From: Neobacillus dielmonensis
GTDB taxonomy: Bacteria > Bacillota > Bacilli > Bacillales > Cytobacillaceae
DNA length: 64,000 bases
Reading direction: 5' to 3'
Assembly (NCBI RefSeq): GCF_000612665.1
Contig: NZ_HG942064.1
Span: forward strand, 1 to 64,000
The notes under the pieces are model-generated. The model searched no databases. It was not told where the DNA came from and saw nothing but the letters and a program-made list of their open reading frames with translations. The translations under genes and the position numbers were made by a program. This document shows, piece by piece, positions 8,661 to 17,757 of this stretch. Numbering within the stretch: position 1 is the first letter of the stretch; each line of letters starts with the position of its first letter.

Positions 8661-10355
8661 TCCCCCTAATTCATAAAGTCGTTGAATGGCGTCTGCCGTT
8701 ACTGGCATACTCCAGTAATAGCCTTGGCCTTCATCGCAATATTGTTGGAGGAGGTAATTTAGTTGTTTTTCGTTTTCTATACCTTCAGCTAACACATTGA
8801 GCTTTAGGTGTTTCCCCATACTGATAATGGTGTTTACTATAATTTCATCATCGATATCAATGTCATCTATAAACGACTTATCAATTTTTAAGGTGTCAAT
8901 GGATAAACGTTTTAAATAGTTCAGGGAGGAATAGCCAGTTCCAAAGTCATCTATGGCTACTTTTATTCCCAGTCTTTTTAATTCAGTCAGGATTTTAGAT
9001 GAAACTTCTACATTTAGCAGTGTTCCCTCTGTGATTTCAAATTCTAACAATTGAGGCTCTATTTGTGTTTCATTTAGAATTTGCTTGATGTCGTTCAAAA
9101 AGTCGTCAGCTGTAAATTGAATCGGAGATACATTTACGGAAACCCGCTGTAAATACACTCCGTTTTCCTGCCATCGTTTTAGTTGTTTGCAGACTGTTTT
9201 AAGAACCCAATTACCTATCGGAATAATTAATCCCTTTTCCTCCAGCAATGGAATAAATTCAGACGGAGAAACAGGGCCCACTTGTGGATTATTCCATCGC
9301 AGCAAAGCCTCAGCTCCTACCATCCTATGACTCCTCAAATCAATCAAAGGCTGATAGAGGATATAGAACTGGTTCTCAGTTAGTCCATGTTTAATTTCTT
9401 CCTCTAGCAAATAATATCTTTTCATTTGTGTATTTTGGTTAGGGGTAATAAATTCATACGTATTTCCCCCCAGTTTTTTGGCATGATACATGGCAGTATC
9501 TGCTTGTTGAATCAGTGTTTCCAAAAGATGACAAATATCATCTTTTGTTCCTTTTAAACGCTCTTTACTTATGCCAATACTTGTTGTCGTGATAATGATC
9601 TTGTCGTTAACATAGAACGGTAGAGAAACCTGCTCTTGAATTTTTACGACTACTTTAATAATATCCTCTTTGTCGTAAAGACCATTTAAGATGATAATAA
9701 ATTCGTCCCCACCTTGGCGTGAAATGAAATCTGATCTTCTAAGACATAGTTTCAGCCGCCTGGCAGTTTCTTTTAGTACTAAGTCCCCAATTTGGTGGCC
9801 AAAGTTGTCATTAATTGATTTAAAGTTGTCGATATCCAAAAATAAAACTGTCAACTGGTTATGGCATTGAATAACATGCTCTGTAATCCATTTTTGGAGT
9901 AAATTGCGGTTTGGCAATAGAGTAAGTGAATCATAATATGCCATCAGCTTAATTTTCTCTTCATATTCTATCCTTTTCGTAATATCATGGCGGATGGCAA
10001 TATACTGGTAAGGTTTCCGGTTTTCATTGAGGAAAGGAACAATGGTGGTATCTACCCAATAGTAAGTCCCATCTTTTGCTCTATTTCTAATTTCGCCTTT
10101 CCACACCTTGCCATTGCCAATCGTCCGCCACATGTCTTGAAAAAACTTTCTGCTATGATAACCTGAGTTGACGATATTTTGGTTGCTCCCAACTAACTCT
10201 TCTTTACTATATTTAGAAATTTCACAAAATTTGTCGTTCGCAAACTGAATCATTCCTTTGTTGTCTGTAATCGCAACAATTGAAGACTCATTTAGAGCTA
10301 ATTCTATATCCCTTAATCTTTTTTGTGCCTTATCCAGTTCCACTTCCATTTTCAT
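8658..10355 (-). CDS. PAS-GGDEF-EAL cyclic-di-GMP protein
   Basis: About 565 residues. A PAS domain (roughly 25-130; FANDKFCEISKYSKEELVG and YIAIRHDITKRIEYE) is followed by GGDEF and EAL domains. The cyclase motif is intact (RQGGDEF), with an RxxD inhibitory site (RRSD) five residues before GGDEF. The EAL domain has GAEALLRWNN, EITEGTLL, DDFGTGYSSLNYL and LKIDKSFI, so the main phosphodiesterase residues are present. The net activity cannot be predicted. The PAS domain probably senses a small ligand or redox state. The start was set at ATG 10355 behind AAGGGG; upstream in-frame ATGs (10388) have a poor ribosome site. No membrane segments. Confidence 0.85.
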   Translation of the reverse strand: MKMEVELDKAQKRLRDIELALNESSIVAITDNKGMIQFANDKFCEISKYSKEELVGSNQNIVNSGYHSRKFFQDMWRTIGNGKVWKGEIRNRAKDGTYYWVDTTIVPFLNENRKPYQYIAIRHDITKRIEYEEKIKLMAYYDSLTLLPNRNLLQKWITEHVIQCHNQLTVLFLDIDNFKSINDNFGHQIGDLVLKETARRLKLCLRRSDFISRQGGDEFIIILNGLYDKEDIIKVVVKIQEQVSLPFYVNDKIIITTTSIGISKERLKGTKDDICHLLETLIQQADTAMYHAKKLGGNTYEFITPNQNTQMKRYYLLEEEIKHGLTENQFYILYQPLIDLRSHRMVGAEALLRWNNPQVGPVSPSEFIPLLEEKGLIIPIGNWVLKTVCKQLKRWQENGVYLQRVSVNVSPIQFTADDFLNDIKQILNETQIEPQLLEFEITEGTLLNVEVSSKILTELKRLGIKVAIDDFGTGYSSLNYLKRLSIDTLKIDKSFIDDIDIDDEIIVNTIISMGKHLKLNVLAEGIENEKQLNYLLQQYCDEGQGYYWSMPVTADAIQRLYELGG

Positions 10356-10475
10356 CAGCAGAATCCCCTTAAGCAACATTTCCATCATCTTTATTATATT
10401 AAAAGATGCACACTTTGTTTGTGATATAAGTCACTCGAAACTGTGAGCGTCATCCCACACTCGGCCGTTTTGGAC

Positions 10476-10514
10476 AAAAAAAAAGCACAACTAGCTGTTA
10501 TTAGCTTGTTATGC
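10476..10514 (-). terminator. Intrinsic terminator after the KinB-like gene
   Basis: On the minus strand an imperfect hairpin (GCATAACAAGCT paired with AGCTAGTTGTGC) is followed by nine T residues. It lies about 80 bp after the stop of the histidine kinase gene. Confidence 0.65.
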
Positions 10515-10569
10515 CATCCACACGGAGAATACACTGATTTAATTGAGGGTTCATCCTGCTGTTTAAAAC

Positions 10570-10597
10570 GAAGCACGAGAACCGTCCCTCCGCTTCA
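10570..10597 (-). repeat. GGGACGGTTCT repeat, copy 4
   Basis: Single copy, read on the minus strand as TGAAGCGGAGGGACGGTTCT followed by CGTGCTTC. The first TGA (10597-10595) is the stop codon of the KinB-like kinase gene. Confidence 0.8.
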
Positions 10598-11836
10598 CTT
10601 TCTTAAAGGCAAGACAAACCGAAATAGGGTCCCGGTACCTTCTTCGCTTTCGACGTAGATTTTTCCTTCCATGGCTCTAATGATGCTGTAGACGACCATC
10701 ATTCCGAGGCCAGTGCCTTTTGAGCCTTTAGTAGAGTAATAGGGCTCGCCTAGTCTTTGTACTTGTTCTTTGGACATGCCGATTCCTGTATCTTTTATGG
10801 TTATGCTAATAGAGGATTCTGTGGTTTGGGTTTCGATTAGAATGAAACCGCCGTGCGGCATGGATTCTATCGAATTTTTTATGACATTGATGAAGCATTG
10901 ATGGAATTTTTGTCGGTCGCCATAGACATAGGAGCTGACAGCCAAATTCGTGATAATCTTTGCAGAGTGTTTATTGGCTGTCGGTTTTAGTATTTTGACA
11001 ACCTGCTGCAATTCTCGATTTACATCAATTGACTCGATTTTATCCAAAGTTGGTTTTGAAAAAGTCAAGTAATCCTGAATGACCCGCTCGGCAGATTCAA
11101 GTTCTCCTCGTATAATCGATAAATATTCCTGCCTTTTGACCGGAGTGAGATTATGCTCTTGTAATAGTTGAACAAAACCAATCGCAGCGGTTAACGGGTT
11201 GCGGATTTCATGAGAGATTGCGGCTCCCATCTGCTCAACCGCATGCAGCTTCTCCGTTTGAACCAGTTCTTGCCTCATTTGTGCATTCTTACTTACAAAC
11301 TCTACAGCATAGGAAATCATCCCAAGGCCCATAGAGGGAATCACTAGATAGGCAAAATAGGCATCCAGTCTGTTTTCTGGAGGGCTGACAATTTCTATAA
11401 AAATAATTGTGAGTATGTTTAAAAGAATTCCTGCCATAAGGGTTAACAACCACCGCCGTCTTGGGGATTGTGCCCAAAACCATGGATGGAGCTTCCATAA
11501 AAAAAAAGCGAGTGATAGGTATAAGAGCGTATTAAGTAGAAAACCGGCATCCAAACCGTAAAAGCCACGGATAACAATAACTGAAATGCAAAGTAAGGGA
11601 CCTATTCCAAAATAGAGTCCGCCTATTAGTATAGGAATGGACCTTAAATCCAAATAGATATAGTTATCTTTATGATAAGAAAATACAAGACACGACGCTA
11701 ACAGGGCCAGGAACCATAAATAGAGCCAAAACTTAGAAATCGCCTTCCCCTGTTTTTTCTCAACCCAAATTAAACTAAAAAACAAAATAATCATCAATAG
11801 CGATAGATTAAAGAAAAAATGTTTGGTAATTTCCAT
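10595..11836 (-). CDS. KinB-like membrane sensor histidine kinase
   Basis: Kinase of 413 residues. The N-terminal half has six hydrophobic segments of the 5TM-LYT type (DLRSIPILIGGLYFGIGPLL), as in KinB and LytS-type receptors. The kinase core is complete: H-box AISHEIRNPLTAAIGFVQLL, N-box NVIKNSIESM, G1 DTGIGMSKEQ, F-box EPYYSTK, G2 GTGLGMMVVYS. KinB-type kinases feed the sporulation phosphorelay through Spo0F. No response regulator gene is next to it, which fits an orphan phosphorelay kinase. A TTGACA promoter lies upstream. The ligand is unknown. The stop codon comes from repeat copy 4. Confidence 0.85.
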   Translation of the reverse strand: MEITKHFFFNLSLLMIILFFSLIWVEKKQGKAISKFWLYLWFLALLASCLVFSYHKDNYIYLDLRSIPILIGGLYFGIGPLLCISVIVIRGFYGLDAGFLLNTLLYLSLAFFLWKLHPWFWAQSPRRRWLLTLMAGILLNILTIIFIEIVSPPENRLDAYFAYLVIPSMGLGMISYAVEFVSKNAQMRQELVQTEKLHAVEQMGAAISHEIRNPLTAAIGFVQLLQEHNLTPVKRQEYLSIIRGELESAERVIQDYLTFSKPTLDKIESIDVNRELQQVVKILKPTANKHSAKIITNLAVSSYVYGDRQKFHQCFINVIKNSIESMPHGGFILIETQTTESSISITIKDTGIGMSKEQVQRLGEPYYSTKGSKGTGLGMMVVYSIIRAMEGKIYVESEEGTGTLFRFVLPLRK

Positions 11837-11891
11837 TGGGCACCCCTAACAAGTTGGACTAAAGGCAGAAGAGGAAAATCATATTAATCTA

Positions 11892-11920
11892 ATTTTGGAA
11901 TATTTTAAAAAATATGTCAA
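11892..11920 (-). promoter_or_regulatory. Probable promoter of the KinB-like gene
   Basis: Minus strand: perfect -35 TTGACA (11920-11915), 17-bp spacer, weak -10 CAAAAT (11897-11892), about 55 bp before the ATG. Confidence 0.5.
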
Positions 11921-11960
11921 TTAAAAATATCACAGGACGATTTTTGGCGATTTATACCAA

Positions 11961-11981
11961 GAACCGTCCTTTTGCACTTCA
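11961..11981 (-). repeat. GGGACGGTTCT repeat, copy 5
   Basis: Degenerate single copy, minus strand TGAAGTGCAAAAGGACGGTT. The first TGA (11981-11979) is the stop codon of the DUF456 gene. Confidence 0.65.
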
Positions 11982-12464
11982 TATAATAACATCTGCCACA
12001 AATACACCGATCATAATCAGTTGAATGACCGCTTTGGCCAATGTTCCACTTAAAAAGGCAATGAGTGTGGCGAATGCTACCTTTAATGCTTCTTGGAAGG
12101 GTTTCTTTTGCAGCCATTCAATGAGAAAAACCAAGACAAACGGCACAATAATGACGCCAAACGGAGGAATCACAAAGCTGCCCACGATCAGGCCAATAGT
12201 CGCGGCACGCATCCCCCATTTAGAGCCTCCTGCTTTATCCACAAAATGCAGATTTGCCAAATAATCAGCCAGAAACAATAAAACCGTCAACAGTACCAGC
12301 ATCGTCCACGTAACCCAAGACAGCTCATTGGAATCAATTCCAAACTGATACACCAACACCCCTGCCCAAATCACCAACACTGACGGGATAATCGGGTAAA
12401 CCAAACCAACAAAACTAAAGATAAAACACGCAATTACAACAACCCATAATAGTACATTAACCAC
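11979..12464 (-). CDS. DUF456 membrane protein
   Basis: About 161 residues and very hydrophobic, with five or six membrane segments. It matches DUF456 (YqgC-like): glycine- and proline-rich first helix pair (FVGLVYPIIPSVLVIWAGVL), ADYLANLHFVDKAGGSKWG, and the second PPFGVIIVPFVLVFLIEWL segment. Function unknown. The start was set at GTG 12464, six nt after GGAGGTG; a further upstream GTG (12479) would overlap the ribosome site. Monocistronic and flanked by repeat copies on both sides. Confidence 0.75.
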   Translation of the reverse strand: MVNVLLWVVVIACFIFSFVGLVYPIIPSVLVIWAGVLVYQFGIDSNELSWVTWTMLVLLTVLLFLADYLANLHFVDKAGGSKWGMRAATIGLIVGSFVIPPFGVIIVPFVLVFLIEWLQKKPFQEALKVAFATLIAFLSGTLAKAVIQLIMIGVFVADVII

Positions 12465-12499
12465 TACATTCACCTCCACATACCATTATAACCAATTAG

Positions 12500-12580
12500 A
12501 AGCAGAGGGACGGTTCTCCTGCCCCACCCTACTTTTATTAAGCAGCGGAATTGATGCAGGAGAACCGTCCCCGTGTTTTA
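12500..12580. repeat. GGGACGGTTCT repeat, copy 6, inverted pair
   Basis: Perfect 16-bp arms GGGACGGTTCTCCTGC (12507-12522) and its complement (12556-12571) with a 33-nt middle. On the minus strand the right copy begins TAAAACACGGGG; that TAA (12580-12578) is the stop codon of the murR-like gene. Confidence 0.8.
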
Positions 12581-13426
12581 CTTTTGTTTCGGTTTGATGT
12601 TATCTCTTAGGATGTCGATCATTTCTCTTGTTTGGTCCAGGTGTTTGATGGTTTCTTCGTATGCTTGTGATGCTACGCACATGAAGAGGATGTCGATGAC
12701 GTGAAGCTGAGCAATTCGGGAAGAGGTTGCGCCGCTTCGGAAGGTTGGTTCTCTTGTGGCGGATGTGTATAGCTTGATGTCAGCCTGTTCCGATACTAGT
12801 GAAGAACCATATTTCGTCAAGCTGATAGTATGGGCACCTTTTTTATTGGCCAGTTCGAGAATTTTCGCGACCTCAAAGGTTTTTCCGGAGAATGAGATTC
12901 CCACTACGACGTCATTTTTGTTGGCGTTCGCAACTAATGTGGCGGCCATGTGGAAATCTGGAAACGCGGTAGCCTTTTTATCAATCCGCAGAAACTTTTG
13001 CTGTGCATCCTGGGCGATGATGCTGGAGGCTCCAACACCGAAAAAGTGAATGGTTTCCGCGTTTTGGCATAACTTCACGGCCCGTTCCAGCTCTTCATAG
13101 TCTAGTAGCTCCGCTGTTTCGCGAATCGTTTGAACACTATTGCTGGTCATTTTTTCAATAATCGATACAGCGGACTCGTTTGGCTCAATGTCACGGAACC
13201 CGACCGCCCTATTTTTTTGCAAATCTCCGGCAATACGAAGCTTGAGATCCTGAAAGCCTTTTAACCCAAGTGACTTGCACAGTCGGATTACGGCGGCACT
13301 GCTGGTTGAGCTTCGCTTCCCCAGTTCACTCGCGGTTAAAGAAATGGCTTCTTGTGGATGCTCTAGGATATATAATGCTATTTTTTCTTCAGATGGAGGA
13401 AGTTTCGGATGCATTTCTGATAGCAT
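12578..13426 (-). CDS. murR: MurR/RpiR-family regulator of the salvage operon
   Basis: About 282 residues. An N-terminal RpiR-type helix-turn-helix (SLTASELGKRSSTSSAAVIR then LCKSLGLKGFQDLKLRIAGD) is joined to a SIS sugar-phosphate-binding domain (FFGVGASSIIAQDAQQKFLR; VVVGISFSGKTFEV). In MurR of E. coli and B. subtilis the ligand is MurNAc-6-phosphate. It is the last gene of the operon, which fits autoregulation. The start ATG 13426 has GGAGG 7-8 nt upstream. Palindromes near 26.9 kb, at the operon promoter, are the likely operators. Stop codon lies in repeat copy 6. Confidence 0.85.
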   Translation of the reverse strand: MLSEMHPKLPPSEEKIALYILEHPQEAISLTASELGKRSSTSSAAVIRLCKSLGLKGFQDLKLRIAGDLQKNRAVGFRDIEPNESAVSIIEKMTSNSVQTIRETAELLDYEELERAVKLCQNAETIHFFGVGASSIIAQDAQQKFLRIDKKATAFPDFHMAATLVANANKNDVVVGISFSGKTFEVAKILELANKKGAHTISLTKYGSSLVSEQADIKLYTSATREPTFRSGATSSRIAQLHVIDILFMCVASQAYEETIKHLDQTREMIDILRDNIKPKQK

Positions 13427-13476
13427 CACGAGTCCTCCTGTCATAAATGACATAGTCATCAACTCTCTTAGTTGGT

Positions 13477-14424
13477 TTAGATCGTTTTTTTCATTACATG
13501 AAACCGGCGTGTGATTTCAAATCCGGTGTTTTTGTAAAGGTATCCGGCAGAGCTTTTCTCGCCTGTCCAAAGAAACCAAGCGCCATGCAGCCCTTCAGAG
13601 CGCATCTTTTTCAAGCACTCATGCAATAAGATTTTCCCCAGACCCTTTCCTTGTTCATCAGGGTCCACGCCAAATGGGCCAAATCGGTCCGGTATTCCTT
13701 CATATCCACCATAGATGCAAAAGCCAACCAGCTTGCGGCCGCTTCTGGCAACCAAAATGCGATCCATCGGAAGGCCTTGCAGTACCCCTTCACGGATGGC
13801 ACGGCCCCAATCTGGATTAAATTGAAGGTTGGCGAATTGGATCACTTCGTACAGATCCTGATCTTGAGCAGTTGCAAAAGAATACCCTTCCTGCTCGCGT
13901 TGTTTTTTCAGTTTGATTACCGCCTCGGAAGGAGCATAGCCAACCAGGCTGCGGTCCATCGCAACAGGCGAATACTGTTTTTCAAAACCTTGACTTAAAA
14001 GAAAGGCAAAGCCTTCTGGATAGGTTTGTTCATCGATTCCAGGCAAAATATAGTTGGGTGCATAGGAGGCAAAAAAGACATGTTTTCGGCCTTCGGAAGC
14101 AAGAAAATCAACGGCTGCCTTCATTAACGCTTCCCCTACTCTAGACCCTCGATAGTCTGGATGGACAAAAAAGAACGGAATCCAGCCATTTTCTGGTTCT
14201 AGGTCTGTACCGAACATCGGCAGCAGCCTTCTTACAGCATACACACAGCCAACCAATCTGTCATCTTCTACGGCCAAGCGCAGCCCTTTTGGATCAAAGT
14301 TGGCATCCAACAACACGAGATTGCGGAATCGCTTGGAAGTAATCGGGTCCTTTGTAAGAGTTTCGTTCCAAAGGTCGACTATTTTTCGTTCATCACCAGA
14401 TTCATAATAACGATAGAATACCAC
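13477..14424 (-). CDS. Tandem-GNAT acetyltransferase, GlmA-like
   Basis: About 315 residues with two GNAT domains. The first has FFVHPDYRGSRVGEALMKAA, the second FGVDPDEQGKGLGKILLHEC; both are the acetyl-CoA pyrophosphate-binding R/Q-x-x-G-x-G/A region. The start is probably GTG 14424 after AAGGGG. Double-GNAT proteins such as GlmA of Clostridium acetobutylicum N-acetylate glucosamine and glucosaminides during cell-wall recycling; Bacillus walls contain de-N-acetylated sugars, so this role would fit the operon. Substrate remains inferred. Confidence 0.65.
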   Translation of the reverse strand: MVFYRYYESGDERKIVDLWNETLTKDPITSKRFRNLVLLDANFDPKGLRLAVEDDRLVGCVYAVRRLLPMFGTDLEPENGWIPFFFVHPDYRGSRVGEALMKAAVDFLASEGRKHVFFASYAPNYILPGIDEQTYPEGFAFLLSQGFEKQYSPVAMDRSLVGYAPSEAVIKLKKQREQEGYSFATAQDQDLYEVIQFANLQFNPDWGRAIREGVLQGLPMDRILVARSGRKLVGFCIYGGYEGIPDRFGPFGVDPDEQGKGLGKILLHECLKKMRSEGLHGAWFLWTGEKSSAGYLYKNTGFEITRRFHVMKKTI

Positions 14425-14461
14425 AATTACTCGCCCCTTTTGAAATTCTGTGGATTGGTTT

Positions 14462-15613
14462 TTATTTATACAAAAGATACGGATTTCTGCGAATGTTGAA
14501 AGCCTCGGTCTGTTCCGCACAGTGGTCTAAAAATGCCTGGGTTTGACCGTTCCTGATTTGATCTCTTAACTGTTTGCTGCCAGCCAGCAGATCAAACATG
14601 TATCTTGGGTTTTCGCCGTACTGGACGAACTGGAAGTCATTCTGATACATGTTCGCAATCATTTCAATTAAGGTCAATCCGGTTTTTAAGGAATGGACCT
14701 TTCTCCGGTCAACCACGTGAATCTGCACCCCTTCGCAAGCCGCGTCCTTGTGTTTGGAGTAGGTTGGGACAAACGTGATGGGGCGTGCCACAACACCGGG
14801 CAATTGCTTTTCATTGAACGCCTTTGCCAAACGATAGCCATCGATAAAGGGGGCCCCGACATATTCAAACGGTCTTGTTGTTCCACGTCCTTCCGATAGA
14901 TTCGTCCCTTCCACTAAACATGTACCTGGATACAAAGCAGCCATATCGATGCTTGTCGTATTCGGGGAGGGCGGCACCCAAAACAATCCTGTTTCATCAT
15001 AATATTGTTCCCGGTTCCAGCCCTCCATTGGAATGACCGCAAGATTGCAGTTAAGTCCGAATTCATGCTTGTATAGCAGAGACAGTTCCCCGACTGTCAT
15101 GCCATGCCTGTTAGGGATTGGATACAGTCCGACGAATGACCGAACGTCTTCTTCCACCAAATTTCCTTCCACGGCTGTTCCGGAAATCGGGTTGGGGCGG
15201 TCAAGGACAACAAACTTTTTCCCGTGTTCGGCACAGGCCTCCATCATATAGGCCATGGTGTAGATATACGTGTAATACCTGGCGCCAATGTCCTGCAGGT
15301 CAAAAAAGACGACATCAACGGGATCCAACATGTCTTTGCTCGGCTTCTTGGATGTTCCGTATAGACTATAAACGGGCACGTTTGTATAGGGGTCGACAAA
15401 CGAATCGACTCCTTCGCCTTCTTTGGCACTGCCGCGGATTCCGTGTTCCGGTCCATACAATGCGGTCAAATGTAGGTCGGGATGCTCGTGGAATAGGTCG
15501 ATTGCCGGGATGAGCTTATGATTGACTCCCGTCATGTTCGTGACAAGACCGAGTCTTTTTCCTTTGTACTCTGAGACATTTTTTTCAAAAAATACATCTA
15601 GACCAATTTTCAT
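14462..15613 (-). CDS. namZ: Exo-beta-N-acetylmuramidase NamZ (DUF1343)
   Basis: Full-length DUF1343/YbbC protein, 383 residues. Family segments seen: RLGLVTNMTGV, TALYGPEHGIRG, VFFDLQDIGARYYTYIYTMA, LDRPNPISG, WVPPSPNTTSIDMAALYPGT, and LVEGTNLSEGRGTTRPFEYV. NamZ of B. subtilis removes MurNAc from the non-reducing end of glycan fragments, after NagZ removed GlcNAc. Unlike the secreted B. subtilis enzyme, this protein starts directly with MKIGLDVFF and has no signal peptide, so it should act in the cytoplasm. It follows the ABC permease genes and precedes the GNAT gene, overlapping none. ATG 15613 has GAGG upstream. Confidence 0.85.
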   Translation of the reverse strand: MKIGLDVFFEKNVSEYKGKRLGLVTNMTGVNHKLIPAIDLFHEHPDLHLTALYGPEHGIRGSAKEGEGVDSFVDPYTNVPVYSLYGTSKKPSKDMLDPVDVVFFDLQDIGARYYTYIYTMAYMMEACAEHGKKFVVLDRPNPISGTAVEGNLVEEDVRSFVGLYPIPNRHGMTVGELSLLYKHEFGLNCNLAVIPMEGWNREQYYDETGLFWVPPSPNTTSIDMAALYPGTCLVEGTNLSEGRGTTRPFEYVGAPFIDGYRLAKAFNEKQLPGVVARPITFVPTYSKHKDAACEGVQIHVVDRRKVHSLKTGLTLIEMIANMYQNDFQFVQYGENPRYMFDLLAGSKQLRDQIRNGQTQAFLDHCAEQTEAFNIRRNPYLLYK

Positions 15614-15660
15614 TTAGTATTCCTCTTTTCACAAACAGCGAACTTTGGATGATCCAGGCT

Positions 15661-15783
15661 TAACTACCTTCGCATGCTTTACTAACCGGCATGGGCGTTA
15701 GGCAGCTCCTCTAACTACCTTAGTAAGCTATTTCAAGCCGGGCCAGGCATTAGAAGACCTCCTATTAATTACCTTATCTATTG
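15661..15783. repeat. 51-bp imperfect tandem repeat between permease and namZ
   Basis: Two units of 51 bp (15661-15711 and 15712-15762) both start TAACTACCTT and share AACCGG/AGCCGGG, GG(C)GTTAG/GGCATTAG and an A/CTCCTC end; a third partial unit starts at 15763 (TATTAATTACCTTATC). On the minus (coding) strand each unit holds an AGGAG followed by a very short open frame. Function unknown. Confidence 0.5.
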
Positions 15784-15785
15784 AA

Positions 15786-16742
15786 TTATTCTTTCACGCC
15801 GCCCAAGGTCAAGCCTTTGACAAAGTGACGCTGGAATAAAATAAACACAATAATCATTGGTATGGAAGCGATCGCAGCCCCGCTCATCAACAGCTTAAAG
15901 CTTGCCAGGTTCGCATCCTGCAAGGTCTTTAAACCAACCGGCAGCGTGTAAAGATTCGCATCATTCAAAACAATGATTGGCCATAGGAACGAGTTCCAAA
16001 CGTTCATAAAGGTGAAAATGCCGAGCGCGGCCAGGCCTGGTCTCGCTAATGGCAAAACGATACTCCAATAGGTTTTCCATTCACCGGCGCCGTCAATTTT
16101 AGCAGCATCCAACAGCTCATCCGGAACCGAATACATAAACTGCCGCATTAGAAACACACCAAATACCATCGACAAGTCAGGAAAAATCAGCGCCCAATGG
16201 GTATCCATAATGCCTAAGTTTTTCACCATCATGAACATTGGAACTAGAGTTACTTGCCCGGGAATCATCATCGTTCCTACGATCGCGTAAAAAATCAGGT
16301 TCTTTCCCGGAAACTGTTTCTTGGCGAGCACATACCCTGCCATCGAGTCAAATAACAATATCCCCAACGTTACCACGACGGAAATATAGCCACTATTTAA
16401 GAACCAGCGGCCAATGTTGTTCTTTTGGAACAAGGTCGTAAAGCCGGAAAAAGTATCCTTCACAATTGCATCCATGATTTCCCTGTGTTGGGCGGCCGCC
16501 TTGTCATCCCCGGCCTTTTCAGCATCACGGGCTTTGCCCCAGTGCTCGAAATATTCCGGGACACCCATCGGATACATTTTCGGCGGATTGGAGTCGACAT
16601 AGGAAACCGATTGTTTCAAGTCTTCATCCTGGTATTTGCTTAATTGTAAGGATGTAGAAAATACCCAATACAACGGCATGAGGGAAACGATAGAAAAAAC
16701 TAATAATGCTACATAGATGATGGTTTTGTTTAATTTCGCCAT
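15786..16742 (-). CDS. Sugar ABC transporter permease (MalG type)
   Basis: Permease of 318 residues, six hydrophobic segments. The EAA-type loop is present: ELLDAAKIDGAGEWKTYWSI then VLPLARPGLAALGIF. An unusually long hydrophilic stretch of about 70 residues, probably extracytoplasmic, lies between TM1 and TM2 (rich in Lys/Asp/Ala). It pairs with the permease at 16755 and the binding protein at 17758. No ATPase gene is in the operon; a shared MsmX-like ATPase elsewhere in the genome would be needed. Likely imports amino-sugar glycans or muropeptides in this context. Confidence 0.85.
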   Translation of the reverse strand: MAKLNKTIIYVALLVFSIVSLMPLYWVFSTSLQLSKYQDEDLKQSVSYVDSNPPKMYPMGVPEYFEHWGKARDAEKAGDDKAAAQHREIMDAIVKDTFSGFTTLFQKNNIGRWFLNSGYISVVVTLGILLFDSMAGYVLAKKQFPGKNLIFYAIVGTMMIPGQVTLVPMFMMVKNLGIMDTHWALIFPDLSMVFGVFLMRQFMYSVPDELLDAAKIDGAGEWKTYWSIVLPLARPGLAALGIFTFMNVWNSFLWPIIVLNDANLYTLPVGLKTLQDANLASFKLLMSGAAIASIPMIIVFILFQRHFVKGLTLGGVKE

Positions 16743-16754
16743 GGTGTTTCCCTC

Positions 16755-17684
16755 CTAATCGTCGTACCGAAGCACACGGAATTGAATAATCGAGAATATT
16801 AAAATAATCGCGAACAGGACAATCGACTGCGCCGAGGCATAACCGAATTCAAAATCACGGAAGCCTGTTTTATAAATTAAGTGGACAAGTGTTTCCGTCG
16901 CCGAACCTGGTCCACCGCCCGTCATCATGATGATTTGGGTAAATACCTGGAACGAGCCAATCGTGCTTAACAATACCAAATAAAGGGTGGTTGGCTTCAA
17001 CAACGGGATGGTGATACGCAGCCATTTTTGAAACCCGTTCGCTCCGTCAATAGTGGCCGCTTCGTATAATGAGTGTGAAATCGAGCCCATCGCAGCGAGG
17101 TATAAAATGATTCCAACCCCAAATGGAATCAAACATTGCATGATGATCAACGACCAAAGCGCGGTTGAGGATTGTCCCAGCCAGTTAACCGGATCCATTC
17201 CAAACAATCCCAGCACATAGTTGAACAATCCGAAATCTTGGTTATACATCCAGCGCCAAACCATTGCCACAATAACCATGGAGGTAACGGTTGGCAGATA
17301 AAAAGCTCCTCGGAAGAAGCTCTGTGACCATTTGCCAAGGGGATGAATGAGAGAAGCAATAATGAGTGCACTTATGACATTAAATGGTACCGTTACGACG
17401 GTAAAAAGAAACGTGTTCTTTAACGCATCGTAAAAGGCACTGCTTTGAAAAACCTTCACGTAGTTTTCAAAACCGACCCACTCGCTTCCAAAAATTTTGT
17501 ATTCCTGGAAGGATGATACGAATGCCCATACCACTGGTATCATAATAAATGCCACAAACAGGATTAGTTTTGGAAGTAAAAAGAGGTAGGCGGCATAGTT
17601 CTTTTTGATTTGGGTCCATACAGAAGTTTTTCTTGCCAAATCTACTGGTTTGGCTGCATTGGTTACCTGTTGAACGGGTTTCAA
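16755..17684 (-). CDS. Sugar ABC transporter permease (MalF type)
   Basis: 309 residues, six membrane segments after a 30-residue cytosolic N-terminus. EAA loop: SLYEAATIDGANGFQKWLRI then TIPLLKPTTLYLVLL. The start is TTG 17684 behind GGGGGAG. It is separated by only 12 bp from the next permease gene. Forms the heterodimeric channel with it. Confidence 0.85.
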   Translation of the reverse strand: MKPVQQVTNAAKPVDLARKTSVWTQIKKNYAAYLFLLPKLILFVAFIMIPVVWAFVSSFQEYKIFGSEWVGFENYVKVFQSSAFYDALKNTFLFTVVTVPFNVISALIIASLIHPLGKWSQSFFRGAFYLPTVTSMVIVAMVWRWMYNQDFGLFNYVLGLFGMDPVNWLGQSSTALWSLIIMQCLIPFGVGIILYLAAMGSISHSLYEAATIDGANGFQKWLRITIPLLKPTTLYLVLLSTIGSFQVFTQIIMMTGGGPGSATETLVHLIYKTGFRDFEFGYASAQSIVLFAIILIFSIIQFRVLRYDD

Positions 17685-17757
17685 GTTAACTCCCCCAATC
17701 TTGATTGAAACTTGGCAGCCCCTGCATTACTCGCAAGGGCCCCAAGCCTGTTACTGC

